23,529 nucleotides of DNA from VXYL01 sp047518105 (GCA_047518105.1 JAKZRQ010000039.1:1-23529), one strand, 5' to 3'; numbered from the stretch's first letter, positions 1-6,772 are shown. Notes: generated by a model from the letters alone, not told the origin. Numbers and translations are program-made.

Positions 1-30
1 ACCGTTGCAGAGGAACGCAGACCATCCTAC

Positions 31-60
31 TTCAGATGCTTATTCCATGGAAGGTACACT
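31..60 (+). promoter_or_regulatory. Possible sigma70-type promoter of the flavin reductase gene
   Basis: TTCAGA at 31-36 matches the -35 consensus at 4 of 6 positions, and TACACT at 55-60 matches the -10 consensus at 4 of 6, with an 18-base spacer. A start about 7 bases past the -10 box would fall on or next to the ATG at 67, so the transcript could be nearly leaderless. No clear ribosome binding site sits in front of the ATG, which fits that reading but does not prove it. Confidence 0.3.
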
Positions 61-66
61 CTTGGG

Positions 67-552
67 ATGGATGACTTCGACGCGCGCGCCTACCGCGACA
101 CGATGGGCCAGTACTGCACCGGCGTGGTGATCGTCGCCGGCAGCGAGGATGGCCGCTTGGTTGGCTTCGCGGCGCAATCCTTCGTGTCGTTGTCCATCGA
201 CCCCCCGCTCGTCGCGGTCTGTCCGGCCAAGACCAGCACCAGTTGGCCCCGCATCCGCACCACCGGCCACTTCTGCATCAACGTCCTGGCCGACGACCAG
301 GAGGCGGTCAGCGACGTCTTCGCCCAGGCAGGACGCGCGGCGGAGATCGCGTGGTCCACCAACGCGACCTCGGCGCCGATCTTGGAGGGGGCAATCGCCT
401 ACGTGGAGTGCGCGCTCCAAGCGGAGCACGACGCGGGCGACCACACCGTGGTCGTGGGTCGGGTTCTCGGCTTCGAGACGCTGCGTCCCGACGCCCGGCC
501 GCTCTTGTTTTTCCGCGGAGGCTATGGCCTGCGCGGAGGCTACGGCCTCTGA
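67..552 (+). CDS. Flavin reductase family protein (HpaC-like, FMN-binding split barrel)
   Basis: A 161-residue protein that probably reduces free FMN or FAD with NAD(P)H, either as the reductase half of a two-component monooxygenase or as a general flavin reductase. The sequence runs through a typical flavin-reductase domain: an early YCTGVVIVAG strand (residues 16-25), then GFAAQSFVSLSIDPPLVAVC (about 33-52), the family's FMN-binding region, then HFCINVLADDQ (about 76-86). The length is normal for the family. The convergent neighbour is an operon containing an LLM-type oxidoreductase, but that family normally uses F420 or bound FMN, so a functional link is only a guess. The last 12 codons contain a tandem repeat of RGGYGL, from an 18-base duplication, directly before the stop. 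Start chosen as the first ATG of the frame; another ATG at 71 is out of frame. Confidence 0.85.
   Translation: MDDFDARAYRDTMGQYCTGVVIVAGSEDGRLVGFAAQSFVSLSIDPPLVAVCPAKTSTSWPRIRTTGHFCINVLADDQEAVSDVFAQAGRAAEIAWSTNATSAPILEGAIAYVECALQAEHDAGDHTVVVGRVLGFETLRPDARPLLFFRGGYGLRGGYGL
514..549 (+). repeat. Tandem 18-bp duplication at the 3' end of the flavin reductase gene
   Basis: Bases 514-531 and 532-549 are two adjacent copies of an 18-base unit, identical at 16 of 18 positions, encoding RGGYGL twice just before the TGA at 550. The phase is preserved, so the gene stays open and the protein gains one six-residue unit. Confidence 0.9.
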
Positions 553-572
553 TCAGCGTGTCCCCAAGCGGG

Positions 573-1241
573 CTAGGCCAATGCCTCGACCGGAATCGAC
601 GCGCCGTGAATCGAATCCGCAGCGGACGATGCCAGGAACAGCACCACCCCGGCGATGTGTTCGGGCGGCACCCAGGTCTCGAACTTGGCTTTCGGCATGG
701 CCGCCCGGTTGGTCGGCGTGTCGATAATGCTCGGCAGGATGCAGTTGACGTTGATGCCCTTCGTCTTCAGCTCGTCCGCCAAGGTCTCGGTGAGCCGGAT
801 CACGACGCTCTTGGATGCCACGTAGGCCCCCATGGCGGCGGCGCCGCGCAACGCCCCGCGAGCGCCGATATTCACGATCTTGCCGGAACCCCGGGCAATC
901 ATGCCGGGCACCGCCGCCCGGGTCATGTTCAGCACCGTGCGGGCGTTCAGGTTCATCATGAAGTCCCAGGTGTCGTCCGAGGTCTCGGCGATGGTATCGC
1001 CCATGGTGAAGCCGCCGGCGATATTGGCGAGGATATGGATGTCGCCGAGCTCGCTGACCACGTTTCGGGCGCCTTCCGGATCGATCAGGTCGGCGACGAG
1101 CGTCCGGTAGGGGGCTTGGTGCTCGAGGATGTCGATGCCCGTGACGATCGTGCCGGCATCGTGGAAAGCGCGTGCCACGACGCCGCCAACGACGCCGGCC
1201 GATCCGGTGACGACGGCGTGCTTGCCCTTGAAATCGGTCAT
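573..1241 (-). CDS. Short-chain dehydrogenase/reductase lacking the usual catalytic serine
   Basis: A 222-residue classical-type SDR with an N-terminal Rossmann fold. The cofactor motif is TGSAGVVGG at residues 12-20. D37 in TGIDIL ends the second strand and suggests NAD preference. NIAGG is at 73-77, the catalytic asparagine N99 is in NLNA, and the YxxxK pair is Y140 and K144 in AYVASK. The serine expected 13 residues before the tyrosine is replaced: the segment reads VNIGARGAL, placing alanine 127 there with glycine 126 before it. The start is the ATG at 1241, which overlaps the stop of the upstream LLM oxidoreductase gene by four bases (ATGA), implying translational coupling. A longer frame reaching 1313 has no conserved sequence upstream of that ATG. 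The substrate is unknown; the operon context points to an acyl-CoA or small carbonyl compound. Confidence 0.9.
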   Translation of the reverse strand: MTDFKGKHAVVTGSAGVVGGVVARAFHDAGTIVTGIDILEHQAPYRTLVADLIDPEGARNVVSELGDIHILANIAGGFTMGDTIAETSDDTWDFMMNLNARTVLNMTRAAVPGMIARGSGKIVNIGARGALRGAAAMGAYVASKSVVIRLTETLADELKTKGINVNCILPSIIDTPTNRAAMPKAKFETWVPPEHIAGVVLFLASSAADSIHGASIPVEALA

Positions 1242-2116
1242 GGTCGTAGAGCCTCCAGGGTCTCCCAATCGACCTCGCCGAACCGCCCGTGGCGATTGAC
1301 GGGTTGAATGCACACATGGCTCGCGCCGGCGTCGAAGTGTTCCTTCACGCGGTGGCGAATCGCGTCGGCATCACCCCAGGCAAAAGTGGCATCGATGAAG
1401 GCGTCGGACCCGTCGCCGTCGACATCGTCCGCAGTCAAGCCCATGCGCAGCCAGTTGTTCCGGTAGTTGGGCAAGGCCTGGTAGGTCCGCGCGGTTGCCC
1501 GTGCCAACGCCAGCGCCCTGCCCGGGTCGGATTCCATGACCACCTTCTGCTCGACGCACAGCCACTTGTCGGGACCGAGGATCTTCCGCGCCATCCGGGT
1601 GTGCGCCGGCGAGGTGAAGTAGGGGTGGGCGCCGTCCGTCGCCTCGCGGGCGAGTTCCAGCATCTTCGGGCCGAGCGCGGCGATCACCGTCGGCGGTGCG
1701 GCGCTCGGCTCGATGCCCGAATAGGGGGACGCGGCCATCTTCCGTAGATAGGTGCGCATGGTGCTGACCGGTCTTGTGTAGTTCAAGCCGCGCAGGCCCT
1801 CGACCAGGGGCTTGTGGGATACCCCGAGCCCAAGCAGGAAACGGTTGCCGGACTGTTCCGCCAGGGTCTTCTGCGCCTGCCGGGTCACACCGGGCTCCCG
1901 GTGGTAGATGTTGGCGATGCCTGTCGCCACGATCAGGCGCTCGGTATTGGCCAGCAGCCAGGCCGCGTGCGCGAACGGATCGCGGCCCATGGTTTCGGGA
2001 ATCCACAGCGCGCCGTAGCCGAGTTCCTCGATGCGCCGGGCAGTCGCTGCGGCGTCCGAAGCACTCAACCGGTCGGTGAAGAACCAAACGCCGGTGTTGC
2101 CGATATCCATGGTCAT
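1238..2116 (-). CDS. LLM-class (luciferase-like, probable F420-dependent) oxidoreductase
   Basis: A 292-residue luciferase-like TIM-barrel oxidoreductase. Recognisable blocks are RRIEELGYGALWIPET (about 26-41), TGIANIYHREP (about 66-76), FLLGLGVSHKPLVEGLRG (about 93-110), TVIAALGPKMLELA (about 142-155), DGAHPYF, and a late ASHVCIQP strand. These resemble the F420-dependent LLM subgroup (TIGR03620-like) that is abundant in actinobacteria and found in some gammaproteobacteria. Whether this enzyme uses F420 or FMN cannot be read from the sequence, and no F420 biosynthesis gene lies in the window. The start is the ATG at 2116, which overlaps the crotonase stop by four bases; an ATG two codons later (2110) is an alternative. 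The gene is the middle member of a three-gene coupled operon (crotonase, LLM enzyme, SDR), so it probably acts on the same pathway. Confidence 0.88.
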   Translation of the reverse strand: MTMDIGNTGVWFFTDRLSASDAAATARRIEELGYGALWIPETMGRDPFAHAAWLLANTERLIVATGIANIYHREPGVTRQAQKTLAEQSGNRFLLGLGVSHKPLVEGLRGLNYTRPVSTMRTYLRKMAASPYSGIEPSAAPPTVIAALGPKMLELAREATDGAHPYFTSPAHTRMARKILGPDKWLCVEQKVVMESDPGRALALARATARTYQALPNYRNNWLRMGLTADDVDGDGSDAFIDATFAWGDADAIRHRVKEHFDAGASHVCIQPVNRHGRFGEVDWETLEALRP

Positions 2117-2913
2117 CTGCCCTGGAAGTTTCCGGGCCGGCGCTGTGCGACCGCACGGATGCCTTCGGCGGCGTCCTCGGTGGCACGCAGCCATTGCTGT
2201 TCGGCGAGTTCATGGTCGGTGGCGGCGGCAATCCGCTCGGCAAGGCCGTGGCGAACGGTGGCACGCACGGAAACGATGGCGAGCGGCGCATTTTCGGCAA
2301 TCTCCTCGGCGAGAGCGTGCGCTGCATTGCGCACGTCGTCCAATGGCACGAGTTGATCGATCAGCCCGAGACCTAGCGCTTCCTCGCCCTTGATCCGACG
2401 CCCGGTCAGGAACATCAGATTGGCGGCTTGCTGGCCGATCAGGTTCGGCAAGGTCACGGTGAGGCCGAACCCGGGATGAATGCCGAGTTTCACGAAGTTG
2501 GCGGCGAATCGCGCCTCGCGGGCACCCACCCTGAAGTCCGCGGTCAATGCTAGGCCCAAGCCGCCGCCGATGGCTGCGCCCTGGATTGCCGCGACCACGG
2601 GTGTTTTGGCGGAGAACAGCCTTACCCCCTCCCGGTACAGGAGCCCCGTGGTGTTCTTGAAGCCTTCCTCGGTAAACTCGGTGCCGGATTGACGCTCCTG
2701 GCCAATCCCGAAGTTTGCGCCGGCGCAGAACGACTTGCCGTTGGAAGCGAGCACCACGGCCCGGCATTGAGGGTTCGCGTCGAGTTCGCCGTAGGCGTCT
2801 GCGATCTGCGTGATCAAGTTGCGGTCGAAGAAGTTGTGCGGCGGTCGGTCGATCTCGACGGTCGCCACGCGATCCGTCAAGCTGACGTGGATGTCGGCGT
2901 ACGCGCCGGACAT
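2113..2913 (-). CDS. Enoyl-CoA hydratase/isomerase (crotonase) family protein lacking both catalytic glutamates
   Basis: A 266-residue crotonase-fold protein, first gene of a minus-strand operon. The oxyanion-hole segments are present: SFCAGANFG (61-69) and AAIGGGLGLAL (113-123). The two glutamates used by true hydratases are not. The residue after GGGL is G120 instead of Glu, and the position equivalent to the PE of the second motif falls in AANFVKLGIHPG (F140 instead of Glu). This argues against ordinary hydratase chemistry and leaves isomerase, thioesterase, dehalogenase-like or other crotonase reactions. The start is the ATG at 2911-2913, preceded by a GGGGGA stretch usable as a ribosome binding site; the frame continues upstream to 3060 without conserved sequence. 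Its stop overlaps the LLM gene start by four bases. Confidence 0.88.
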   Translation of the reverse strand: MSGAYADIHVSLTDRVATVEIDRPPHNFFDRNLITQIADAYGELDANPQCRAVVLASNGKSFCAGANFGIGQERQSGTEFTEEGFKNTTGLLYREGVRLFSAKTPVVAAIQGAAIGGGLGLALTADFRVGAREARFAANFVKLGIHPGFGLTVTLPNLIGQQAANLMFLTGRRIKGEEALGLGLIDQLVPLDDVRNAAHALAEEIAENAPLAIVSVRATVRHGLAERIAAATDHELAEQQWLRATEDAAEGIRAVAQRRPGNFQGR

Positions 2914-3033
2914 GGCAGTCCCCCAAGCCGGGGAAAGGGAGAAGCATGGTAGCAGACCCGCAAACGCATAAGGCGCTTCGCTGCGCGGGCGCGTCTCGGA
3001 ATACGAGGCGACCAAGAGCGCTGCCCACCGGTG

Positions 3034-3082
3034 TTCGGAATGCCACTCAAGTGTCAACATCCGGCGTGCTCAGCGATTCTAG
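3034..3082 (+). repeat. 49-bp dispersed repeat, copy 1 (upstream of the Fpg-like gene)
   Basis: This segment aligns without gaps to 22173-22221 over 49 bases, with 7 mismatches (42/49). The invariant core includes ACTCAAGTGTCA and CGGCGTGCTCA. It ends 16 bases before the GTG start of the Fpg-like gene at 3099 and lies in the divergent gap between that gene and the crotonase operon. Read on the minus strand it contains a perfect TTGACA. It could be a shared regulatory site, a conserved 5' leader or the remnant of a small mobile element. Confidence 0.85.
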
Positions 3083-3098
3083 ACGGCAGTGACGCGTC

Positions 3099-3989
3099 GT
3101 GCCCGAACTGCCGGATCTCACGGTCTATGTGGATCAACTCGACGCCCGGGTGCGGGGGAAATGCCTGACGGGCATTCGTCTAGCCAGCCCGTTCTTGCTG
3201 CGCTCGGTCTCGCCGGGTGTCGACGAGGTGGTCGGCCGCAGAGTCGTCGGCGTGCGACGACTCGCCAAGCAGATCGTCGTCGAGTTCGTCGACGAGTTGT
3301 TTGCGGTGGTGCACTTGATGATCGCCGGACGGTTTCGTTGGCACGGCGTCGGCCAGGCGATACCTAGGCGCAACGGGCTGGCTGCATTCGATTTCGAACC
3401 CGGGACGTTGATTCTGACCGAGGCCGGCAGGAAGCGGCGCGCATCCCTGCGCCTGGTTCAAGGACACGATCAGCTCCAGACGCTCGATCCGGGCGGACTG
3501 GAGGTCTTCGACATCGACTTCGAGGTGTTCTTCGAACGCTTGCAGGAGACGCCGCACACGCTCAAACGGGCACTCACCGATCAACGGGTCTTCGCCGGAA
3601 TCGGCAACGCCTACAGCGATGAGATCCTGTTCGAAGCCGGACTCTCCCCGTTCAAGCTCGGTCGGCACTTGAGCGATACACAAGCCGCCGTCTTGTTCAA
3701 GGCCTGTCGCGACGTGCTGGCCCGTTGGACCGAGAGGCTGAGGAACGAGGCGGGCGTCAAGTTTCCTACGAAAGTGACCGCCTTCCATCCGCAGATGGCC
3801 GTGCACGGCAAGTACCGCGAGCCGTGTCCGGTATGCGGTGCGCCGGTGCAGCGGATCGTTCTCTCGGAGACGGAGTCCAACTACTGCGCCAGGTGCCAGA
3901 CTGGTGGCCGCCTGCTTGCCGACCGGTCGTTGTCGCGGCTGTTGAAAGACGCCTACCCCAAACGGATCGACGACTTGGAAGCGCCTTGA
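3099..3989 (+). CDS. Fpg/Nei-family DNA glycosylase/AP lyase
   Basis: A 296-residue base-excision repair enzyme that removes oxidised bases and nicks the abasic site. It starts at GTG with MPELPDLTVY, placing the catalytic proline at position 2 and glutamate at 3 once the methionine is removed. K57 (RRLAKQIV) sits at the same number as the conserved Lys57 of E. coli Fpg. HLMIAGRFRWH (72-82) follows, then the helix-two-turn-helix with DQRVFAGIGNAYSDEILF (161-178), and a C-terminal zinc finger with C243, C246, C263 and C266 (PCPVCG...YCARCQ). The MIAGR segment and the roughly 30-residue tail beyond the zinc finger are typical of a less-studied Fpg/Nei subgroup rather than of classical MutM, so I give no symbol. 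There is no good Shine-Dalgarno, and the 49-bp repeat lies just upstream. Its stop abuts that of the convergent next gene. Confidence 0.92.
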   Translation: MPELPDLTVYVDQLDARVRGKCLTGIRLASPFLLRSVSPGVDEVVGRRVVGVRRLAKQIVVEFVDELFAVVHLMIAGRFRWHGVGQAIPRRNGLAAFDFEPGTLILTEAGRKRRASLRLVQGHDQLQTLDPGGLEVFDIDFEVFFERLQETPHTLKRALTDQRVFAGIGNAYSDEILFEAGLSPFKLGRHLSDTQAAVLFKACRDVLARWTERLRNEAGVKFPTKVTAFHPQMAVHGKYREPCPVCGAPVQRIVLSETESNYCARCQTGGRLLADRSLSRLLKDAYPKRIDDLEAP

Positions 3990-5081
3990 TCACGCCGTTC
4001 CCGCGCCGTGGCCCCGGCCGGCATGCCCACGCAGGTTCGTCGACGACGCGTCGTCGCGAAACTCGGCTTCGGGGATGCCTGTGCACAGGGCGGCGAGCGC
4101 CGGAGGCAGACTCAGGTCGTCAAGGGTCTTGAAGGTGCCGGCATCGAGCCGGCCGTAGACCAGGAATCGGCACCCGAGCGTCTTCAACCCGCACAAGGCG
4201 GCGTCTCTGTCGTCGATACTGCCGTAGTACCGCGGCGCCGCGATGCGTTCCACGGTGTCCGCGCCGGTGACGAACACGACGCTGCCCAATGCTTGGGCCT
4301 TGGCGACGAACGTCGGCGTGTTGGTGACCACGATCTCGGCGGGGTCGAATTGCGCCAGGCGGCGGTTGAGATCCTGGTAGTCGAGGCGCGGCTTGTCGAC
4401 GTTGGCAATGCACAGTTCGTATCCCACCGCCTGCCCGAGACGGCGGGCGGCGTCGTTGCGCATTGCCCGATGGCCGTCGTGCAGCGGATTGAACGCGCCC
4501 GGCAGGAGCGCGCCGAAGCGCGTGTTGCCGACGTGCGTCTGGACACCGCGCAGGAGATCCGCGAGTTCCGCAGTGCCGCGGGCTTCGGTTCCGGGTACGG
4601 TGGGCGCGGGGCCGACACCGAGGGCGAAGGCCAGGGCTTCGACGGCGGTTCGGGTAACGGCGCGTTCTTCCTCGATCCGCGAGCGCATGTTCTTGTCGAA
4701 GGTCACGGTCCAGGTCCGTGTGGTCCAGGCATCTTGAAAGGCCAGATGGGCGCGGTGCTCTCCGCGTTTGGGCCGGGTGGTCTTCAGCGATGCGGTCAGC
4801 GCGAACCCGAAGTCGCCTTCCAACTCGTCCGCCCGCGTGAACGCGCGCATCGCCAGGGCGCACGCGGTCGCGCTGCTGCAGGCCGCACCGGGCTCGAAAC
4901 CGAGCCATTCGCGCAATGACCGGGCGGCGTAGGGGATGTTCGCCTCAAGGACTGTCGCCGAGGCGCCTGCCACGGCAAGGAGGCTCGAGAGCAGGCCGGA
5001 ACCGCCGCCGGTGACGGTCATCACGCCCCGTCGAGGGCTCGCGTGGATGGCGCCGATCAGCGCGTCGAGCGCTTGCGCCAT
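3990..5081 (-). CDS. CinA-like domain fused to a nucleotidylyltransferase domain
   Basis: A 363-residue two-domain protein. Residues 1 to about 155 resemble the CinA C-terminal (PncC, nicotinamide-nucleotide amidase) fold: MTVTGGGSGLLSSLLAVAGA (21-40), then EANIPYAARSLREWLG (46-61) and SSATACALAMRAF (69-81). The usual PncC catalytic signature is not evident, so amidase activity is doubtful. Residues 188 to about 355 form an adenylyl/cytidylyltransferase domain: LLPGAFNPLHDGHR (192-205) is the nucleotide-binding HxGH-type motif (HDGH), VFVTGADTVERI (269-280) is an internal block, and FRDDASSTNLR (341-351) matches the late SSTxxR signature. The architecture recalls CinA-like/nucleotidyltransferase proteins of plants and fungi (from memory). 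An NMN or nicotinate mononucleotide adenylyltransferase role is plausible but unproven. The ATG at 5081 is the first start after the upstream hydrolase stop at 5128. Confidence 0.75.
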   Translation of the reverse strand: MAQALDALIGAIHASPRRGVMTVTGGGSGLLSSLLAVAGASATVLEANIPYAARSLREWLGFEPGAACSSATACALAMRAFTRADELEGDFGFALTASLKTTRPKRGEHRAHLAFQDAWTTRTWTVTFDKNMRSRIEEERAVTRTAVEALAFALGVGPAPTVPGTEARGTAELADLLRGVQTHVGNTRFGALLPGAFNPLHDGHRAMRNDAARRLGQAVGYELCIANVDKPRLDYQDLNRRLAQFDPAEIVVTNTPTFVAKAQALGSVVFVTGADTVERIAAPRYYGSIDDRDAALCGLKTLGCRFLVYGRLDAGTFKTLDDLSLPPALAALCTGIPEAEFRDDASSTNLRGHAGRGHGAGTA

Positions 5082-5127
5082 CGGACTCGCAAACCCGCCG
5101 AGGTTCCCTGTATGTGGTACCCGCCGG

Positions 5128-6021
5128 TCAAGTGCTTCGACCGTCGTCCAGAAAGTCCCTGAGAATCGCCAGGAATTCGTCGAGGCGGTCGTGATGGACC
5201 CAATGCCCGGCGTCTTCCACGCCTGCCGAACGCGCGTTCTGGAAGTAGTCGAGCCGTCCGTCCTCCAAGGGGTCGGAAGCCCACGACTCGGCACCGTTGA
5301 TCAACAGCGTCGGACAGGTGATGCGCCGGTAGAGGCCGACGGTCTGCCGCGCCGACAGCCCCAGCGGCGACCAGGCACGCATGTAGTTGTCGAACTTCCA
5401 GCTATAGGTGCCGTCCTCGTTCTGGTTGCTGCCGTGGATAGTCAGGTGTCGCGCCTGTTCCTCGGTCAGATGGGGGTTGGCCTGCTGCATGCGCTGGAAC
5501 GCGTCCTCGAGCGTGGGATAACGCTTCGGAATGCGGCCGGACAGCTGGCGCAGGTTCTCAACCCAGCCGGCGAGTCGATCATGGCCCGGAGTCGAATCGT
5601 CGGCGGTGGCCGGCGACATGCCCATGCCCTCGATGGAGACCAGCTTCCTGACCTTCTCGGGATAGAGGCCGGTGAACGCCAACGACACCGAGCCGCCCAT
5701 GGAGTGGCCGACGACCACCAGGTCGTCGAGCCGGGTCTGACGCACGAGCTGGGCGATGTCGTAGACGTAGTCAATGATCGTGTAGGCGCCGCCGACCAAC
5801 CATTGCGAATCGCCGTGGCCGCGAAGGTCCGGCGCGATGATGTGGTAGTCCGACTTGAGCTCGTGGGCTACCCAGTCCCAGTTGCGGCAGTGGTCGCGGC
5901 CGCCATGCACCAAGAGCATCGGCGGCGCGCCCTCGTTGCCCCAGTCCACGTAGTGCAGGCGCAGCCGCTGGGAGAAATAGATGTGGGACGTGGGACCGCC
6001 CTTGAGGATTGGACTCGGCAC
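5128..6021 (-). CDS. Alpha/beta-fold hydrolase
   Basis: A 297-residue classical alpha/beta hydrolase. The oxyanion region is LLVHGGRDHCRNWDW (36-50), followed by IIAPDLRGHGDS (61-72). The nucleophile elbow is VVGHSMGGS with serine 107, and the histidine is H273 in EDAGHWVHHDR. The acid is probably E245 or D250 in INGAESWASDP, a less standard arrangement than the usual GxxD. A cap domain fills about 135-225. The family includes epoxide hydrolases, haloalkane dehalogenases and esterases; the substrate is unknown. The frame opens with GTG at 6021 and has no strong ribosome binding site. A 16-codon open frame with a GGGAAG leader ends 8 bases upstream. The CinA-like/nucleotidylyltransferase gene follows 46 bases downstream on the same strand and may be co-transcribed. 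Confidence 0.88.
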   Translation of the reverse strand: MPSPILKGGPTSHIYFSQRLRLHYVDWGNEGAPPMLLVHGGRDHCRNWDWVAHELKSDYHIIAPDLRGHGDSQWLVGGAYTIIDYVYDIAQLVRQTRLDDLVVVGHSMGGSVSLAFTGLYPEKVRKLVSIEGMGMSPATADDSTPGHDRLAGWVENLRQLSGRIPKRYPTLEDAFQRMQQANPHLTEEQARHLTIHGSNQNEDGTYSWKFDNYMRAWSPLGLSARQTVGLYRRITCPTLLINGAESWASDPLEDGRLDYFQNARSAGVEDAGHWVHHDRLDEFLAILRDFLDDGRST

Positions 6022-6028
6022 GACGGAC

Positions 6029-6079
6029 TCAGCGGGCCGCGGTGGGCTTGGATGACGGATGGATCACGCTTGCGTTCAT
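6029..6079 (-). other. Possible 16-residue upstream open reading frame
   Basis: On the minus strand, ATG at 6077-6079 is preceded by GGGAAG at a suitable distance and opens a 16-codon frame (MNASVIHPSSKPTAAR) that stops 7 bases before the hydrolase GTG at 6021. It could help ribosomes reach the weak hydrolase start by reinitiation, or be chance. A TACACT hexamer about 20 bases further upstream could be a -10 box, but no -35 match is seen. Confidence 0.2.
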
Positions 6080-6135
6080 GGCTTCCCTACGCCTTGGCGA
6101 GTGTAGCAGTCCGATTGCGCCTGCGCCTCGCCGCG

Positions 6136-6179
6136 CGCGCCCCCCGACGGGCGCGTCTTGAAGATGCTTGCGCATTCTC
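6136..6179. repeat. Composite palindromic element, copy 1
   Basis: It has two parts. The first is an inverted repeat with 7-base arms CGCGCCC (6136-6142) and GGGCGCG (6149-6155). Four bases later comes a 20-base near-palindrome (6160-6179) identical at 18 of 20 positions to 22144-22163. The second copy has the same order: a GC-rich inverted repeat ending in GCGCG, a 3-base spacer, then the palindrome. Neither copy has a T-run, so terminator function is unlikely. A REP-like element or protein-binding site is more plausible. The rest of the 312-base gap 6080-6391 shows no gene. Confidence 0.65.
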
Positions 6180-6391
6180 TGCACGGGGCTCTACGGGGAG
6201 CGGCGCGCCAGACCCTTGGCTTGAGTTGTTCAGTTCAGCCGCGCTGCAAAACGGACCGCCACAGCGAGGGGCGTTCTGTTGTATGCTCTGTCTGCCGACG
6301 GAGAGCGCGCTTTATTTGGGGCGCATGGCTTGACGAGCCACGCACAGTGGGGGGATTGCCAACAAGGTCGGCTTGACTAGGAGGAGCACAT

Positions 6392-6610
6392 ATGACGCTT
6401 TCAAGCACGTTCGCCGCAGGCAGATTCTCTGGTTTGGGGGGTGCGGCTCTTGCCGGCCTGCTCGTCATTGCCGGATTGGCTGGTTGCGAGCAAGCCAGTG
6501 CGCCCGCAGATGCAGGAGATGTTTCGGACACCGAGACGGTTCCGGCTGTGGATGTCGAGGCTGCGGAGACGGTTCCGGCCACCGAGGTCGAAGCTGTCGA
6601 AGAAGGCTAG
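6392..6610 (+). CDS. Small acidic lipoprotein with an internal tandem repeat
   Basis: A 72-residue predicted lipoprotein. It has a signal peptide with R11, the hydrophobic stretch LGGAALAGLLVIAGLAG (15-31) and a lipobox LAGC with lipidated cysteine 32. The mature chain is about 41 residues with twelve Asp/Glu and no Lys or Arg. It contains two adjacent 11-residue units, ETVPAVDVEAA (48-58) and ETVPATEVEAV (59-69), encoded by a 33-base tandem duplication (6533-6598). AGGAGG lies 8 bases before the ATG, a near-ideal ribosome binding site. Charge after the cysteine and the lack of any fold suggest a flexible tether or spacer at the membrane. I do not recognise a family. Small lipoproteins of this sort sometimes accompany cell-envelope genes, but nothing adjacent indicates its role. 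Confidence 0.75.
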   Translation: MTLSSTFAAGRFSGLGGAALAGLLVIAGLAGCEQASAPADAGDVSDTETVPAVDVEAAETVPATEVEAVEEG

Positions 6611-6621
6611 CGAGACTGTCG

Positions 6622-6645
6622 GGCTTGCCGCTGCGGCGGCAAGCC
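6622..6645 (+). terminator. Perfect hairpin just after the lipoprotein gene
   Basis: Ten-base arms GGCTTGCCGC (6622-6631) and GCGGCAAGCC (6636-6645) with a TGCG loop, starting 12 bases after the lipoprotein stop. No T-run follows, so it is either a weak or factor-assisted terminator or an mRNA-stabilising 3' hairpin. Confidence 0.45.
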
Positions 6646-6735
6646 TACAGCGTGTTGGTGCCACCGGTGCTAGCACGGTCTTCTACTGCCCCTGCACACT
6701 GCTGCAGGCCGTGCGGTCTTACGCGCGGTTTGTGG

Positions 6736-6772
6736 GATGAACGAGGCTCGAACCTTGAGTCTCGTTTCGTCC
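6736..6772 (+). other. Strong imperfect hairpin in the gene-poor region
   Basis: GGATGAACGAG (6736-6745 plus neighbouring bases) can pair with CTCGTTTCGTCC (6761-6772) with one bulge and one G-U pair. The inner part continues as CTC/GAG (6747-6749 with 6757-6759) across a one-by-one mismatch, closing a 7-base loop. This could be part of a structured RNA or an old terminator. The orientation is uncertain. Confidence 0.35.

Noticed and set aside
243..1307. A 354-codon plus-strand open frame
   Set aside because: It overlaps the flavin reductase in another frame and lies antisense to the SDR gene. Its translation is low-complexity Arg/Gly/Pro-rich sequence without motifs.
6736..6772. A tRNA-like fold in the gene-poor region
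   Set aside because: The segment includes GGCTCGAACC, which recalls a T-arm, but there is no acceptor stem, anticodon arm or CCA end in the correct positions.
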